A program made the position numbers and the translations under genes. From the NCBI GenBank assembly GCA_977006965.1, contig OZ345370.1, positions 2,170,001 through 2,234,000 of the forward strand: 64,000 nucleotides of DNA, written 5' to 3'. This document shows, piece by piece, positions 38,457 to 49,299 of this stretch. The notes below the pieces were generated by a model. That model was not told the DNA's origin. It did not search any database and was given only the letters and a program-made list of their open reading frames with translations. Source of the stretch: Phymatolithon calcareum (Eukaryota > Rhodophyta > Florideophyceae > Hapalidiales). Every line of letters begins with the position of its first letter. Position 1 is the first letter of the stretch.

Positions 38457-40190
38457 TTGTTAGGAGGTCTGCATGTACACAGCATCGTCGCTGCTACTTA
38501 TCGACACGGTTGCTGGCCTTTTGGAAATGATTGTCCTGTTTCATGTCAGGTAATGTGGAAATACCGCTCAGCTTCGAACAGGGACCCTTGCGAAACCCCA
38601 ATTTCTGATACTGTTTTACGAGCACCGCCTGGTGCGCCAGGTGCTGATGGAATGTGTCAGACTAACGCCAGAATCACTCGTTGGTGACGTACCTGGGCGA
38701 AACGTAAAAGCCGCAGTCGAACTCGCTAATGATAGAATATAATGGAAGAAACCTAGACCCTCGAATCTCTGCTAGCCCCATTAGGGGAAAAGGCGAAATG
38801 AATGAATGAATGCAGTCACCGGCCTTTTCGAAATGCGATGACCCTCATTTCAGATATGTATTTGCGCTGGCTCCTGTGCCAGAGGCAAATACTTAAGTTC
38901 CTGATGTGGGGATGGCATTGTCCGTGTATGAGACCGGGATTCTGGCAATTGTAAATTCCATTGAGACAACCATGGTGGTGCGGTGTCTGTCCTCTCTGTG
39001 TACGAAGGAGATGGCGGATATTTACTGCTCTCTGGGTGGAGAGGTCAAATTATCGAGGTGTGGGATGTGGCGAGCGGTTTTATTTGCAAGAGAGCACAAG
39101 ACAGATATTTTGTTTCCGTCGGATCATCCGACGGGGTGACGCATGTTTGGTGCGCCGAAATATTGCGTCATTTCGGACAATGTCGGGACACTATGCTTTC
39201 CTCGGGTGCTGCAAGTGCCAGCTATTGTTTACGGCGTCAAACGAGGGGTTGATATTGGAGAGAGATACAAAATATGTTCCTGAAGAGAGCAGAAAAAGTA
39301 AGAAAACAACTGTCAAGATTGTTTAGGGACTCAATTCCTCACTTCGGTGGTCTCTACTCGGCCGGAAGATATGCGTATGCGAAGCCCCTCAGCTGCAGTA
39401 ATAAGTCTTCCATTTCGAAGCGAGAAATCGGGAAAAGTTTCTTCGGGTCATGATTATGCTAGTGAAGACGATGCCACCACCCTGGTGTACGGGCTATCTA
39501 ATGACTTGGTGTTGACTTCGGCGAAATTGCCTTGTTGACAAAGTATCGTCTCCCAGAGCGCTGAGGCTTTCTAAGAAAGCCATGGAAGAAAGCGCAAGGT
39601 TAACGGCGACGCAATCCACCGAAACAGCACCCAAAGTACTGTCTCTTTCGTCGGTCGTGTCGACGTCACCTGAAGCTCAAACGAGTGCAAACAAGCTTCC
39701 TATCGGTAGTTTTGAAACAGCCCTTCTTCGCGATGATTCGCCTGGAAAGAGTAGCAGCTATGGTGCTGTGTACGTGGAGATTGGCAAACAAGAACTTGAA
39801 TGCGAGCTTGCGAATGGTAGAGCGCGACTTCCCAATCGATTCGAATGTTGGAAGAAAGACTGCTGCGGGATGCTCTCGCGCGGTTTGTTTCATTTGCAAC
39901 AGTGTCCGGTTCTGAGGAATACCGCGAAGATTGCTGGCAAGTAGCACGATACATCGGCTCGTTCTTAAAAGGTCTTGGTGCATCGGTGAATTATGTTGCC
40001 ACATCGTCTGGAAATGAATCGACGTTGAACGGCGGGAGCATTACTCCTTCTAAGCTTGATGGGAGGAAGGCGATGAGTCCGGCAATGTCATCAAGCAACC
40101 CAATTGTACTTGCTCGATTTTCAGAAACAGAAGAGAATGCACCAACTCTAAAGTTCTATGGGCATTATGTTGTCATTCCTGCAGGATCCA
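38457..40190 (+). pseudogene. DUG fusion pseudogene in the spacer (WD40 end to M20 start)
   Basis: Follows the intact DUG gene from about 14,190 to 15,790 in the same orientation, with substitutions, stops and deletions. It lacks the segment encoding much of one WD40 repeat near 39,095, where the match jumps from KR to HKTDI. Long identical stretches remain (DYASEDDATTLVYGLSNDLV near 39,460), so it is younger than the arm fragments. It starts and ends abruptly, with neither amidotransferase nor M20 metal-site regions. Confidence 0.9.
38620..38812 (+). mobile_element. LINE 3' end inserted in the spacer DUG pseudogene, (AATG)n tail
   Basis: DUG similarity stops after GATACTGTTTTA and resumes at GCCTTTTCGAAATG. 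Between lies a short LINE C-terminus (RLTPESLVGDVPGRNVKAAV then ELANDRI and stop), a UTR and the tail GAATGAATGAATG. The tail type differs from the A-rich tails of the other LINEs, so it is another family. Confidence 0.7.
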
Positions 40191-41446
40191 ATCTCCTGCT
40201 TGTAGTAGCTTGGTCATTGGGGTCAAATTGATGGAATACTCCCACTTGGGGAGAATGAACGACTTGAAGTTCCTGATACTTGTGACTGGCTAGAATCCGG
40301 TAACATTTAGGCCAATTTGGCGTAGGTTGTGGACGCATCCAACGCATTTTGGACCCTTGAGACTGTCGTGTCGTCAGTGACTCTCTTGTTTTTCATACTT
40401 ACCCCGGGGTAGGTAAGTCTCTATGCTTGGTGCAACTCTTTTCCTGCAACAGGAACTTTTATTTTGGAAGACCTTCGTACTAAAGAACTTTCCTGGCTTT
40501 GTGTTCCATCTCATTGAGTTCTCTTCTGCCCATTTTAAAGCTATTTTCAGGAGTTGTTATCCCTTTGGCGTTCTTGGTCTGAGGGAGAACGTCATCCGCA
40601 AATATCTGCACTGGATACTCCGGAACTGTTCTTATAAGTTTCGCAGTGGCTTTGGCGAACGTATCTATGAATATATTGTATATACACGGACTGAGTGGGG
40701 ACCCTTGTGCAACTCCTCGGTCAATAATGCACTAGGTTTTCGTTTCGTCTCCTGCCGACGTGATTCACGACGGCTTTAGCAGATACGATACCATCTTGGT
40801 TCTGTGGGGTGGCAATTTGCTCGTTAGTGTCTCCATGAGGATGTCACTCGAAACTCTGTCGTAAGCTGCTGATAAGTCGAGTATCGCAATGCGCGGGTGG
40901 CCATGATGCAGTGTCGTTTTTGCACATAGTATCGCCAGATATGTGCTCGAATCTCTTTGGAAGCGGAGCTGTGCCTTGTTGAGCAGAGAGTGCTCCTGCA
41001 TGTGAGAGTCCAAGGTGGAGTCGATAACCTTCCTGCCCTGGTTCAGTAAGGAGATAGGTCTTTAATTCACCGCACGTGCATTGGGTGTATGTTGGAATAA
41101 GTGCTGCTTGTCGCCATTGTCGTGGGAGGCACTTAAGTTGCCACATCACTCCCATATCGCTAAGACCATGTCGAAACTGACATCCTTGTTGACGTGCAGC
41201 ATATCAACGGCAATGCCGTTTGGACTCACAGCCTTTCTTCTGATGCCCTGTTAATGGCTCGTCGTAGATGCCTCCTCATGGTCCTGTTAACTGTAAAGCT
41301 CTCAAAGTTCACGTTTCAGTTCTTTTCGGCTTTTAACACGCTTGCAATGTAGGCGGAAAACTTGCTCGGGTGCACAGGGGCTCCTAAAGCACGGTTCTTA
41401 CCGGTTCGGTACGCCTCCGATTTCATAATCTTGCTCGTGCTGGGGC
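40191..41446 (-). mobile_element. LINE fragment (RT part) crossing the spacer-right arm junction
   Basis: Minus strand, from 41,446 down: APVHPSKFSAYIASVLKAE, AILDLSAAYDRVSSD (about 40,875), then past the arm edge at 40,747 the RT block DRGVAQGSPLSPC-type and the C-terminal start (WEYSIN). Degenerate, with stops. The part below 40,747 has no partner in the left arm. Confidence 0.75.
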
Positions 41447-41464
41447 CCAAATCATCAGCGCAAT

Positions 41465-42114
41465 AGCCCTTTCTCCCTCACATGGTTATCGACTGCAGCC
41501 AGGCGATAACCATGTGAGGGAGCAAGGGCTCACCGCTGAAAACCGTCAATCATGCTCAAAACCTTCAGCGACCCCACCGCCGGTGGGGTGAATGAAGGCT
41601 TTGGCTGTGTTTGACGGTTTCGACTGCAACCCTTTTCCTGGACCCCATCCTCCACAGCGTGATCGATTTTTGGTCGAAAAGCCTGTTCCAGGTGCAGCAC
41701 ATGCACTGCAACCCTTTTCCTGGACACGATCTACACAGCGTGATCCATTTCCATTGACAACTTTCCGGTGGAAACCAATCACGCCGTGAGGATCGTGTCC
41801 AGGAAAAGGGCTTCCGTGCATATGTTGCACCAGGAACATGCCTTTCGACACAGGAGGATTGCCCCAAAGTTCTCTCGGCTGATTTCATGGTTGTCTCTGG
41901 GAGCCCATGGTGACTCTCTGCACTGCACGGAGACGTCGCTGTTCATTATATAGGGCCACCGCCGTTCGACCCGACGGCGACGCAGGCAGCGCGAGGGCCC
42001 GAATCATAGCGCGAAAGGCTCAGCGCCGCGTCGCCCACGTGTCCGGGTTGGCCCAGAGAGCGGATCCGTTTCATAGCTGTGGACAGATATCACCAAAGAT
42101 CCGTCCCGTACTTA
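41465..42114 (-). repeat. Right-arm mirror of the Sel1 5' module and hairpin
   Basis: Inverted copy of 37,022-37,671 with only rare substitutions (for example one A/G change in CCAGRAAAAGGG). Confidence 0.7.
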
Positions 42115-42123
42115 AAGTTTATT

Positions 42124-43616
42124 CGAGAAATTTGTAAAATGACCACAGTTTGCTGCATTCGGAATAATGAACCATGCACGGGTGTAACTATGATAAGATC
42201 ATTAGTGTAAAGCGGCAGCTTGTAACGAAGGGTTCAAAAGTATCTTCAATTCTTTGATCGGCGGGGTTGTAAAGGCCGCGGTGACCAGGTTATTTTCATT
42301 CCAAAGAAACCTCAAAAGTCAAAGAATCAGTAAGTCCTGGCCATTCCATGAAGTTCGACATCGTATGTGAGCTCGTGAGTAGCGAGCCCTGCTTTAAGAG
42401 GAAAATAGTCCAAAATTTTTGTTTCACACGTGTGCTCTTGAGTACGCAACAATATAATCGTAATTAAATGGATTTATTGAGAAGGTACCATGTGTCCCAG
42501 CTAGGGGAAAGTCGGCACCTTTCTAGGCATAATCTATTAGCATTAAAAATTCAGCTTCCTTAATCTGAATTACGTAGAATCACATCAATGGCTCTAGTCA
42601 CGTCAATCTCTTCTGTCGGGGTCCATGAAGGCTTCTTCAGGATTCTGCTGAGGGTTGCAACTCTCATGATCCTTGACTGCCCATTTCTTCAATTAACTTC
42701 GGTGGGTTTCTCGGAAAGTGGCCTAAAAACCACTTTGCACAAAGAATTCTGTATCTGCTCTCTTTCATCCTCACTGCTTGGTGGGGTATACTATTCTTGG
42801 CGAACGTAATTTCCTGATCCAGTGCTCTTCTTGCTGTTCCCATACTCGCCGAACGTCAGATCTATCTTGAATGTCCGTTGTCGTGTTTGATTCCCGCATA
42901 CAGTCGAGAGTTTCGAGTTCTAGCTCTGCCCCTGTGTCATCTGTCTCCTCCACAATCCTGCTTAACCTTCGTCTTAGCTTCCGGGGCAGGTGCTGTCGGC
43001 GAAACTCCCATGGCTCTAATTGGCACAGTTTCATTAGTCTTCTCCAGTGCCGCGCTGCCCACTTCCCGAATAGCAACAATATAATCCGTTCCAACTATTT
43101 TTCATTTATCGGTGAGCTATGCACTTGTTTGAAACGCGGACAAAAAGCACTACCTGTAGAGACTTAACGTTTCACTTGTCAATGAAGAACTCAAAAGTTG
43201 CACTAGTAACACATGCAGCAAGCTTTGCCGAGCAATGTGCAAGACGTCCTACACAGCTGTCGGAATGAAACGCGAACTGGCCTGACTGCCATCTGCAGCT
43301 GTGTAAAAAGACCCTTATGACTCACCGTAAATCTTGTCGTCGAGGTCGATTAGTGGTTTTACGGTGACTCAAAAGCACTTTAGTCACTTCACAGACGCTT
43401 TCTGTCTGTATAGAGATATGTTTTCGTCGTCGAGTTTTCTAGAAGCGCAATACAGAGACACGTAAAAATCCTTGGCCTCATCAGACCGGTGAAGTGGTCT
43501 ACTTGTGGGCGGGCAACAGAAACTATCCGCATCATAACGACACCCGTGCATGGTGCCGTATTTGGTAAAATTTTACCAAATACGGCGAACTACGTGGCCA
43601 ATTTACCAAATTCCAC
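42124..43616. mobile_element. MULE-like transposon, right-arm copy with nested LINE E
   Basis: Mirror of 35,520-37,012, same target duplication and nested LINE (42,460-43,072, minus). No length difference from the left copy. Confidence 0.75.
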
Positions 43617-43870
43617 AAGTTTATTTTTAATATCCCCATAGCCTTGCGAATAGACGGACAGGCTTCCTCAGGCGCTATCCACAAGAGGAGAGGGTGGCTC
43701 TTCTCTTACGTTTGGTCTTCTGCCGGAGCCCGTAACATGTACTCGTTTTTTGAGAACTCTTATTAAAAGTTTATTTTATATAATAACAGATACTACTTCG
43801 ACTCAAGCTTCGTTCACTGCCCAAAATTGCCCACCGCCCAACTTTGGATACCGTTCTGCAATAAACGAGA

Positions 43871-44101
43871 ACTTCAAGCGTGCTTTCCAATGGGGAGAGC
43901 TGGACTTCCCAATCGATTCGATTGTTGGCAGAAAAACTGCTGCAGGATGTCCGTGCGGGATTTGTTTCATTTGTGCGAGTGCCCGGCGTTGCGAAATATC
44001 GCGAGAATTGCTGTCAAGAAGCGCGATGCATAGGCTCGTTCCGTGAAGGCGTTGGGGCACATGTCAAGTATGGTACCACGTCATCTGGATATGAATTCGA
44101 T
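43871..44101 (+). pseudogene. DUG fragment (start of M20 domain), right arm
   Basis: Mirror of 35,035-35,265, here in the same orientation as the intact DUG gene. Confidence 0.85.
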
Positions 44102-44480
44102 TTTTTTTTAGTAGTATTTATTAAACGCTCTCAGTAACACTCTTTAGACTGTAAGGGAGATGCGTTTCAGTTGCTACAGCCTTGTAGCATAGTATAACAT
44201 TCATATATGCTTCTTCCGCAATCTTGTATATCGTGGCCCTAGCTGCAAAAACCCACATCGGACGGATGTGGGAAAAGCTTAGAGTCCTCTATGCGCTCAG
44301 CGGCGATTCGAGCTCGCAATTCTTATCCTTTGTTTTTCTATTCCATGTCCTCGTAAAAGGCACTGGTAAAGAAGAGTAGCGTCCAGTGCTTCTTCGGTCT
44401 TCTTGGGATATTTGATGATTTTATTTTTGAGAGCTCCCAAAGCCTCACCTTGGAGTAACGGGGCAGCTCTTGCATAATCT

Positions 44481-47400
44481 CTACGCTATAGTCATCTGGC
44501 TGCTCAAAACGTTCTTGATTCGTACTTCTCTCCCAACAAGAGCTCCGGTAAGTCTCTTGCACTCAAACTCAATTTCTGTACTCATCTTCGATGACGCTAG
44601 AGTACGTTGTAAGGCGACTAGTTCGACCACCGCGGTAATCCCACAGTACGCACCCAACACTGATTTCCTCCAAAGGGGTGCTCGGTTGAATGTCAACCTT
44701 AGGCACCTTAAACGTGTTGTTCTTTCTCCTATGTAAAGGATCCCTGGTAGCTTGCCTTCAATAGGAATCTTCATTGACCTGCCTTCTTCTTCCTTTTCCC
44801 ATACCTTAATTGTTTCTTCTCTCCTCCTCTTCTTCGTGACAGATCCCTCCTGGGCTTTCTGAAGGGCTTGCCGCAAGTCTTCATACATCTTGAGATATTC
44901 AATATCCTTCATTGCTTCCTTTACATCCTCATCTCTTCCAACGTACTCTTCTGTTTCTTCAAGGCGCTTTTTGTGCCTTACCAGGCTTAATGCAAACCTT
45001 TCTGCTTGATGACGTCTCCTCATCTTTGGTGGTCCCAGTCGGCACAGAACTCGCATTCGGTCCCGGCGGTGTTCGGTATACTTTCCGAAAACATTCTTGT
45101 AGAACAAGCCCTCTGCCGACTCGATTGCCGAGAGCAATCGATTTGTCATTGGAGTAACGTGTAACGCATACTCCCATTTCGGGATGATTAGCGACTTAAA
45201 GATCCTGATGCATGTCTCCGGTTTGAATCCTCGAACATTCACTCCAAGCTCCCGAAGCTTATGTATGCATCCTGCAGCATTTCGAACTCTTGCTAAGGCC
45301 GTGTCATCCGTAACACCCTTGTTATTCATGCTTACCCCAAGATACGAGAGTCTCCAGGCTTGATATAGTTCTCGTCCCGCCAAGTAAAACGTGTGCTTCT
45401 GAAGTCCTTTGTACTTAAGAACTTCGCTTTTTCCTGGTTTTGTGTTCCATTTCATGCCATTTTCGCTTGCCCAACTGGTCGCTATATCAAGAAGTTTCTG
45501 CATTCCTCGTCCTGTCTTCGCTTGAAGCTGAACATCATCTGCGAACAATTGCACAGGGCTTTCTGAAACGTTCCTGTCTGTCTTGGAGACGGCTTCTGCG
45601 AATGTGTCCATGAATATATTGTAAAGGCATGGACTAAGCGGGGAACCTTGAGGTACTCCTCGGTCGATGATACACCACGTTTCTGTCTCGTCTCCAGCTG
45701 ATGTGACCCACGATGGTTTTAACAGGTACGCAACCATCCTTGCTATCTCTTGAGGAAGTTTCTCCGTCAGCCTCTTCATGAGGATATCCCTGGGCACACT
45801 ATCGTATGCCGCGGATAGGTCAAGAACTGCCATGAACGGATGGCCCTTTTTCATTGAACTTTTTGCCCGGAGTATAGCGAGATAAGTGCTTCTGTCTTTC
45901 CGAAAACCCAGCTGAACCTTATTGAAGCGATAGTTCTCGCGTATGTATGCATCTAGAGCTGAGTCGATGATTTTCCTGGCTTGACTTAAAAGAGATATGG
46001 GCCTGTAGTTTGCTGCTACATGAGCTGGGCCTTTCTTGTATAAGGGAATCAGAGTTGCTTGGCGCCATGCTCGAGGAAGACATTTGAGTCTCCCGCATGT
46101 TTCCCATAATGCTAGCATTATTTCGAGCCCCGCTTCTTTGTTCGCGTGCAACATTTCGACCGCAATTCCGTCTGGACCTACCGCCTTCCCCTTCGGTGCT
46201 CTGTTGAATGTTCTTGCGATGTGCCGCTTCATTGCCCTATTGAGTGCAAACGTACGCAACGGCATATTCCAGTCTTCTTCCGCCTTACAAACACTTGAGA
46301 TGTATGCTGAGAATTTGCTTGGGTGCACAGGAGCCCCGAGAGCTTTGTTTGTTCCTTTCCTCCGTGATTTTGATTTCATGATCTTGCTTGTGGTGTTCGC
46401 CGCCTCGCTCGGCCCCATTTTCTCAACCTCATGAAGATATCTTTCAAATTGGTCGCATTTGGCTTTTCTCACCTTCTTCTTTAACAGCATTTTCACCTCT
46501 CGGAGGGCTTCTTTGTCACTTTCGAGGCCTGTTCTCCTGTAAGTCTTATAATGGCGGGTTCGTTTCTTGGCCAGATTGTCGAGCTCCTTGTTCCAAAAAC
46601 TTTTAAATCTCGGAGGCCTCGGCTTAGACGATGTCCACGGCTCCTTCAGCTTTTTCAGAAAAAGTTCATACCAGTTGTTCAACTCCCGTTTGTCAGTACA
46701 GGTATGCAGCTGCTCTATCATGCCCGGTACCCATTTCGACATTTCTTCTCTGGCCTTGGTTGTTCTCGTCAGGCTTCGCCTGGCAGTTTTTGAGATAACC
46801 TTCTTTGTTCGCTGGGTTATAATCCTGTAGTTCAGTACCCTCATTGCTACAGGAATGTGTTCTGTGACACCCTCCCACATGCCGTTTAACAGTTCGGGTA
46901 CCTCTCCTTCTAAGGACTTCGTCATGAAGATATCGATGTTGCTCTTGCCATGGTTGGATACAAATGTTGGTCTTGTTGTCGTCCTTATTCTCCAGTTGAA
47001 TTTTGCGGCCCACGAAACAATCTTGTTCCCTCTCCAGTTTCCTGTGCGGTCCCAGTGCCTATGCCTTGCGTTAAGGTCACCCATGATTATCGCCTTCCCC
47101 CTGCAATGACGGTGGATGAATTCCAAGCACTTGTCGTACTCCTCTCGACTCGCAAGAGGAGATATGTATGCAAACGACACTGCAATGTCCATCACATTTG
47201 CAACCACGACCTGGAATGCTTTTGTAGCCATCTTACCCAGCACTTTGGTTGGAGTACCAGCCTTAGTAATTAAAGCTACACCTCCTCGTGGTCGTTCTCG
47301 AGGGCCCTGCGGACGGGTAGAACAAATTTGGTCGAAATTCACCCTGATCGCTGTGTCTTCTTTTTGAAAAGTCTCCGTGAGACCAAGGACTTGCACATGG

Positions 47401-47492
47401 TGTTTTGCCATGATTTGGTCAACCATTTTGGGCGTCTCTGCTGATCCGCCCACGTTAAAAGTGGAGAATATTATTCTGTTTCCCAGGATCAT
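44481..47492 (-). CDS. LINE A ORF2, right-arm copy (endonuclease and reverse transcriptase)
   Basis: 1,003 residues, identical to the protein encoded at 31,644-34,655, with intact endonuclease motifs (IIMGDLNARH) and RT catalytic motif (LFADDVQL). Its start codon overlaps the TGA of the frame at 47,489-47,794 (ATGA). Confidence 0.9.
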   Translation of the reverse strand: MILGNRIIFSTFNVGGSAETPKMVDQIMAKHHVQVLGLTETFQKEDTAIRVNFDQICSTRPQGPRERPRGGVALITKAGTPTKVLGKMATKAFQVVVANVMDIAVSFAYISPLASREEYDKCLEFIHRHCRGKAIIMGDLNARHRHWDRTGNWRGNKIVSWAAKFNWRIRTTTRPTFVSNHGKSNIDIFMTKSLEGEVPELLNGMWEGVTEHIPVAMRVLNYRIITQRTKKVISKTARRSLTRTTKAREEMSKWVPGMIEQLHTCTDKRELNNWYELFLKKLKEPWTSSKPRPPRFKSFWNKELDNLAKKRTRHYKTYRRTGLESDKEALREVKMLLKKKVRKAKCDQFERYLHEVEKMGPSEAANTTSKIMKSKSRRKGTNKALGAPVHPSKFSAYISSVCKAEEDWNMPLRTFALNRAMKRHIARTFNRAPKGKAVGPDGIAVEMLHANKEAGLEIMLALWETCGRLKCLPRAWRQATLIPLYKKGPAHVAANYRPISLLSQARKIIDSALDAYIRENYRFNKVQLGFRKDRSTYLAILRAKSSMKKGHPFMAVLDLSAAYDSVPRDILMKRLTEKLPQEIARMVAYLLKPSWVTSAGDETETWCIIDRGVPQGSPLSPCLYNIFMDTFAEAVSKTDRNVSESPVQLFADDVQLQAKTGRGMQKLLDIATSWASENGMKWNTKPGKSEVLKYKGLQKHTFYLAGRELYQAWRLSYLGVSMNNKGVTDDTALARVRNAAGCIHKLRELGVNVRGFKPETCIRIFKSLIIPKWEYALHVTPMTNRLLSAIESAEGLFYKNVFGKYTEHRRDRMRVLCRLGPPKMRRRHQAERFALSLVRHKKRLEETEEYVGRDEDVKEAMKDIEYLKMYEDLRQALQKAQEGSVTKKRRREETIKVWEKEEEGRSMKIPIEGKLPGILYIGERTTRLRCLRLTFNRAPLWRKSVLGAYCGITAVVELVALQRTLASSKMSTEIEFECKRLTGALVGREVRIKNVLSSQMTIA

Positions 47493-47794
47493 GATTCCAC
47501 ACTTTCTTCAGCGGTCACGTGCGATGCTGGTATGGGGTTCGAATTATTAGTGGCTCTGAGCTTGGCGTCGTGCTCTTCTGTTTCGCAATCTTTGGGTGTC
47601 GATTCGCTCGTTGTACTCCCTTCAGGGGTCATGTCATCTTCCCTGTTTTCGGTGCGCGGGCTTAAGGTCTTTGGGGCTTGATTTGGCCCTTCAGTGTTGT
47701 TACCAGTTGCAAATAATGTCGAAACCCGCCTCAAGTTCGGAGCTCTTCGATTTTTGCACTTCTGTGGGGTTTTTCGAAAATTCTGCGCTTTCAT
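47489..47794 (-). CDS. LINE A ORF1 tail in the +1 frame, right-arm copy
   Basis: Identical to the left-arm frame 31,342-31,647, including the ATGA overlap with ORF2. See that entry for the frameshift question. Confidence 0.5.
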   Translation of the reverse strand: MKAQNFRKTPQKCKNRRAPNLRRVSTLFATGNNTEGPNQAPKTLSPRTENREDDMTPEGSTTSESTPKDCETEEHDAKLRATNNSNPIPASHVTAEESVES

Positions 47795-48737
47795 TGCATG
47801 CTGACATACTTCTCACTTCGCTTTCAAATTGCTTGTCGACGCCCGCTTGTGTCTCTGCACGCGCTTTTCTCTCGAGTGCTTCTATTTCTTCTTCTGCCTT
47901 CTTCTGGTTTTCTCTGTACCAGTTTCGTGTTTGGAAATCAGCCGTGTATCCTGCGCATTTCTTCATCCTCTTTCTTATAGCCCATAGATTCTTGATTATA
48001 CGATCATCCCCTGAAACCAGTTTCTTCTTCGACACCGAGTCCTTGAATAGATTGTACTCTTTGTCTAGCCTTAGGCCCGCTGCTTTCATTGTCGCTATGA
48101 CTCTGTCACAGTAGTACTTGCTGGACAGTATTTCCAGCCTGAATTTTCCGATGAACGATAGTCCCTGAACTGCCCTTGAAGGAAGCATTTGGGTCATCTC
48201 ATTGTACAGTTCGACTTCGTCCATTCTTTCCAGTCCTGTGAAGTAGAGTGGAACTACCTCACTGGACCGGGTGTTCCGTATATTTCCCCTAATTGCTCTT
48301 GAGAACTTGATTACTCGCGAACTGATATGGCTCCCGAAGTGCGCCGGAGTCGGGCGTTCGAGCGCCGCGACTGCAGCATACGACATTGGCGCAGCCATCG
48401 GAGCCAGATCTGGCTCCTTTTGAGTAGCCAGTACAGTATTGCTACCTGCATTATTCTCTTCCTCTTGTGTCGTACGGGGTGGCGTGGCCACTGGAGGGGC
48501 TGCCCGTTCCTGGTCCACATTCACATTCCGACTTCCGAGCTGCTCTGATTCGTTATTTCGGCGCACTGTTCTGACTTGTGCTTCCACTAGTGTCAATCGT
48601 TCGCACACTTCGCTCAGTGTTGTCATGATCTCGTCCATTCTCTTCGCTATGTTATCATTGTCCGTATGCGTACTGCCTTGAGGAGCTGATGGGCTCCGCT
48701 CCATCGACAGCTCTGCGATCTCAATTTCCAGAGCCAT
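47700..48737 (-). CDS. LINE A ORF1, right-arm copy
   Basis: 345 residues, identical to the left-arm ORF1: coiled coil near the N-terminus, disordered linker and basic C-terminal half. Confidence 0.7.
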   Translation of the reverse strand: MALEIEIAELSMERSPSAPQGSTHTDNDNIAKRMDEIMTTLSEVCERLTLVEAQVRTVRRNNESEQLGSRNVNVDQERAAPPVATPPRTTQEEENNAGSNTVLATQKEPDLAPMAAPMSYAAVAALERPTPAHFGSHISSRVIKFSRAIRGNIRNTRSSEVVPLYFTGLERMDEVELYNEMTQMLPSRAVQGLSFIGKFRLEILSSKYYCDRVIATMKAAGLRLDKEYNLFKDSVSKKKLVSGDDRIIKNLWAIRKRMKKCAGYTADFQTRNWYRENQKKAEEEIEALERKARAETQAGVDKQFESEVRSMSACNESAEFSKNPTEVQKSKSSELEAGFDIICNW

Positions 48738-49267
48738 AACTCTGCCTTGGGTACTGGAATTGCACGCCTTGCAGACGGTTGCGATTCCTTCGCTCCCTGT
48801 GCCTCGGTCTTCTTGGTCTCTTCTCCGGTCAGCTGGTATCTCGCCAAAGACGTTTCAACCGTGTGCAATAGCCTTGATATGATTTCGCCAAATTTGTCTT
48901 CTAGTAGTGTCGTGCTCAGTGAGGGAAATCTCCCAAACGCCCACTTCACCGCCAATTGACGATGACGTACTTTCGGAAGCCTTAAAATAACTGGAATTGC
49001 TCCGACTATATCGTACGGTATCTTTCTCTTTCTGCTTGATTCCAAAGACTCCCCTTCATCATTGAAGAGTGATGCTTTCAGGGATCCTGCCGACATTCCT
49101 TGCTTAAGATACTCCAAGGCCTTTTCGAACTGCTCATGCCTTAGCATTGCTGCCATGTCCCGACACACCCATTGCAATTCATCCACGTCTCTGCAATCCT
49201 TTGGGACGGCCAGTAGACTCTCTTTTTTTGTCTTGGCTCTCACGAGCATTTTGAGCGCTAAAACCAT
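48647..49267 (-). CDS. LINE A 5' frame, right-arm copy
   Basis: Identical to the left-arm 5' frame at 29,869-30,489; related to the domain that follows RT in LINE C. Confidence 0.5.
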   Translation of the reverse strand: MVLALKMLVRAKTKKESLLAVPKDCRDVDELQWVCRDMAAMLRHEQFEKALEYLKQGMSAGSLKASLFNDEGESLESSRKRKIPYDIVGAIPVILRLPKVRHRQLAVKWAFGRFPSLSTTLLEDKFGEIISRLLHTVETSLARYQLTGEETKKTEAQGAKESQPSARRAIPVPKAELWLWKLRSQSCRWSGAHQLLKAVRIRTMIT

Positions 49268-49299
49268 TCTCCTGTCTTCAGCTGCTTGGATATATGAAT

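Larger units (their letters stand above)
38390..40746. other. Unique spacer of the palindrome
   Basis: 2,357 bases between the arms. It holds a broken DUG copy in plus orientation (about 38,457-40,190), a LINE 3' end inserted in it, and the continuation of the right-arm LINE fragment. Bases 38,390-38,456 show nothing recognisable. Confidence 0.85.
44102..49291 (-). mobile_element. LINE A, right-arm copy
   Basis: Mirror of 29,845-35,034 with no net indel. ORF2, ORF1 and the 5' frame encode proteins identical to those of the left copy. The insertion site and target duplication are the same, so this is a copy of the locus and not a second transposition. Confidence 0.9.

Noticed and set aside
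38623-38687. Clear target duplication around the AATG-tailed LINE end
   Set aside because: The flanks (GTTTTA / GCAGTC…) do not share a convincing direct repeat, so insertion boundaries are given only approximately.
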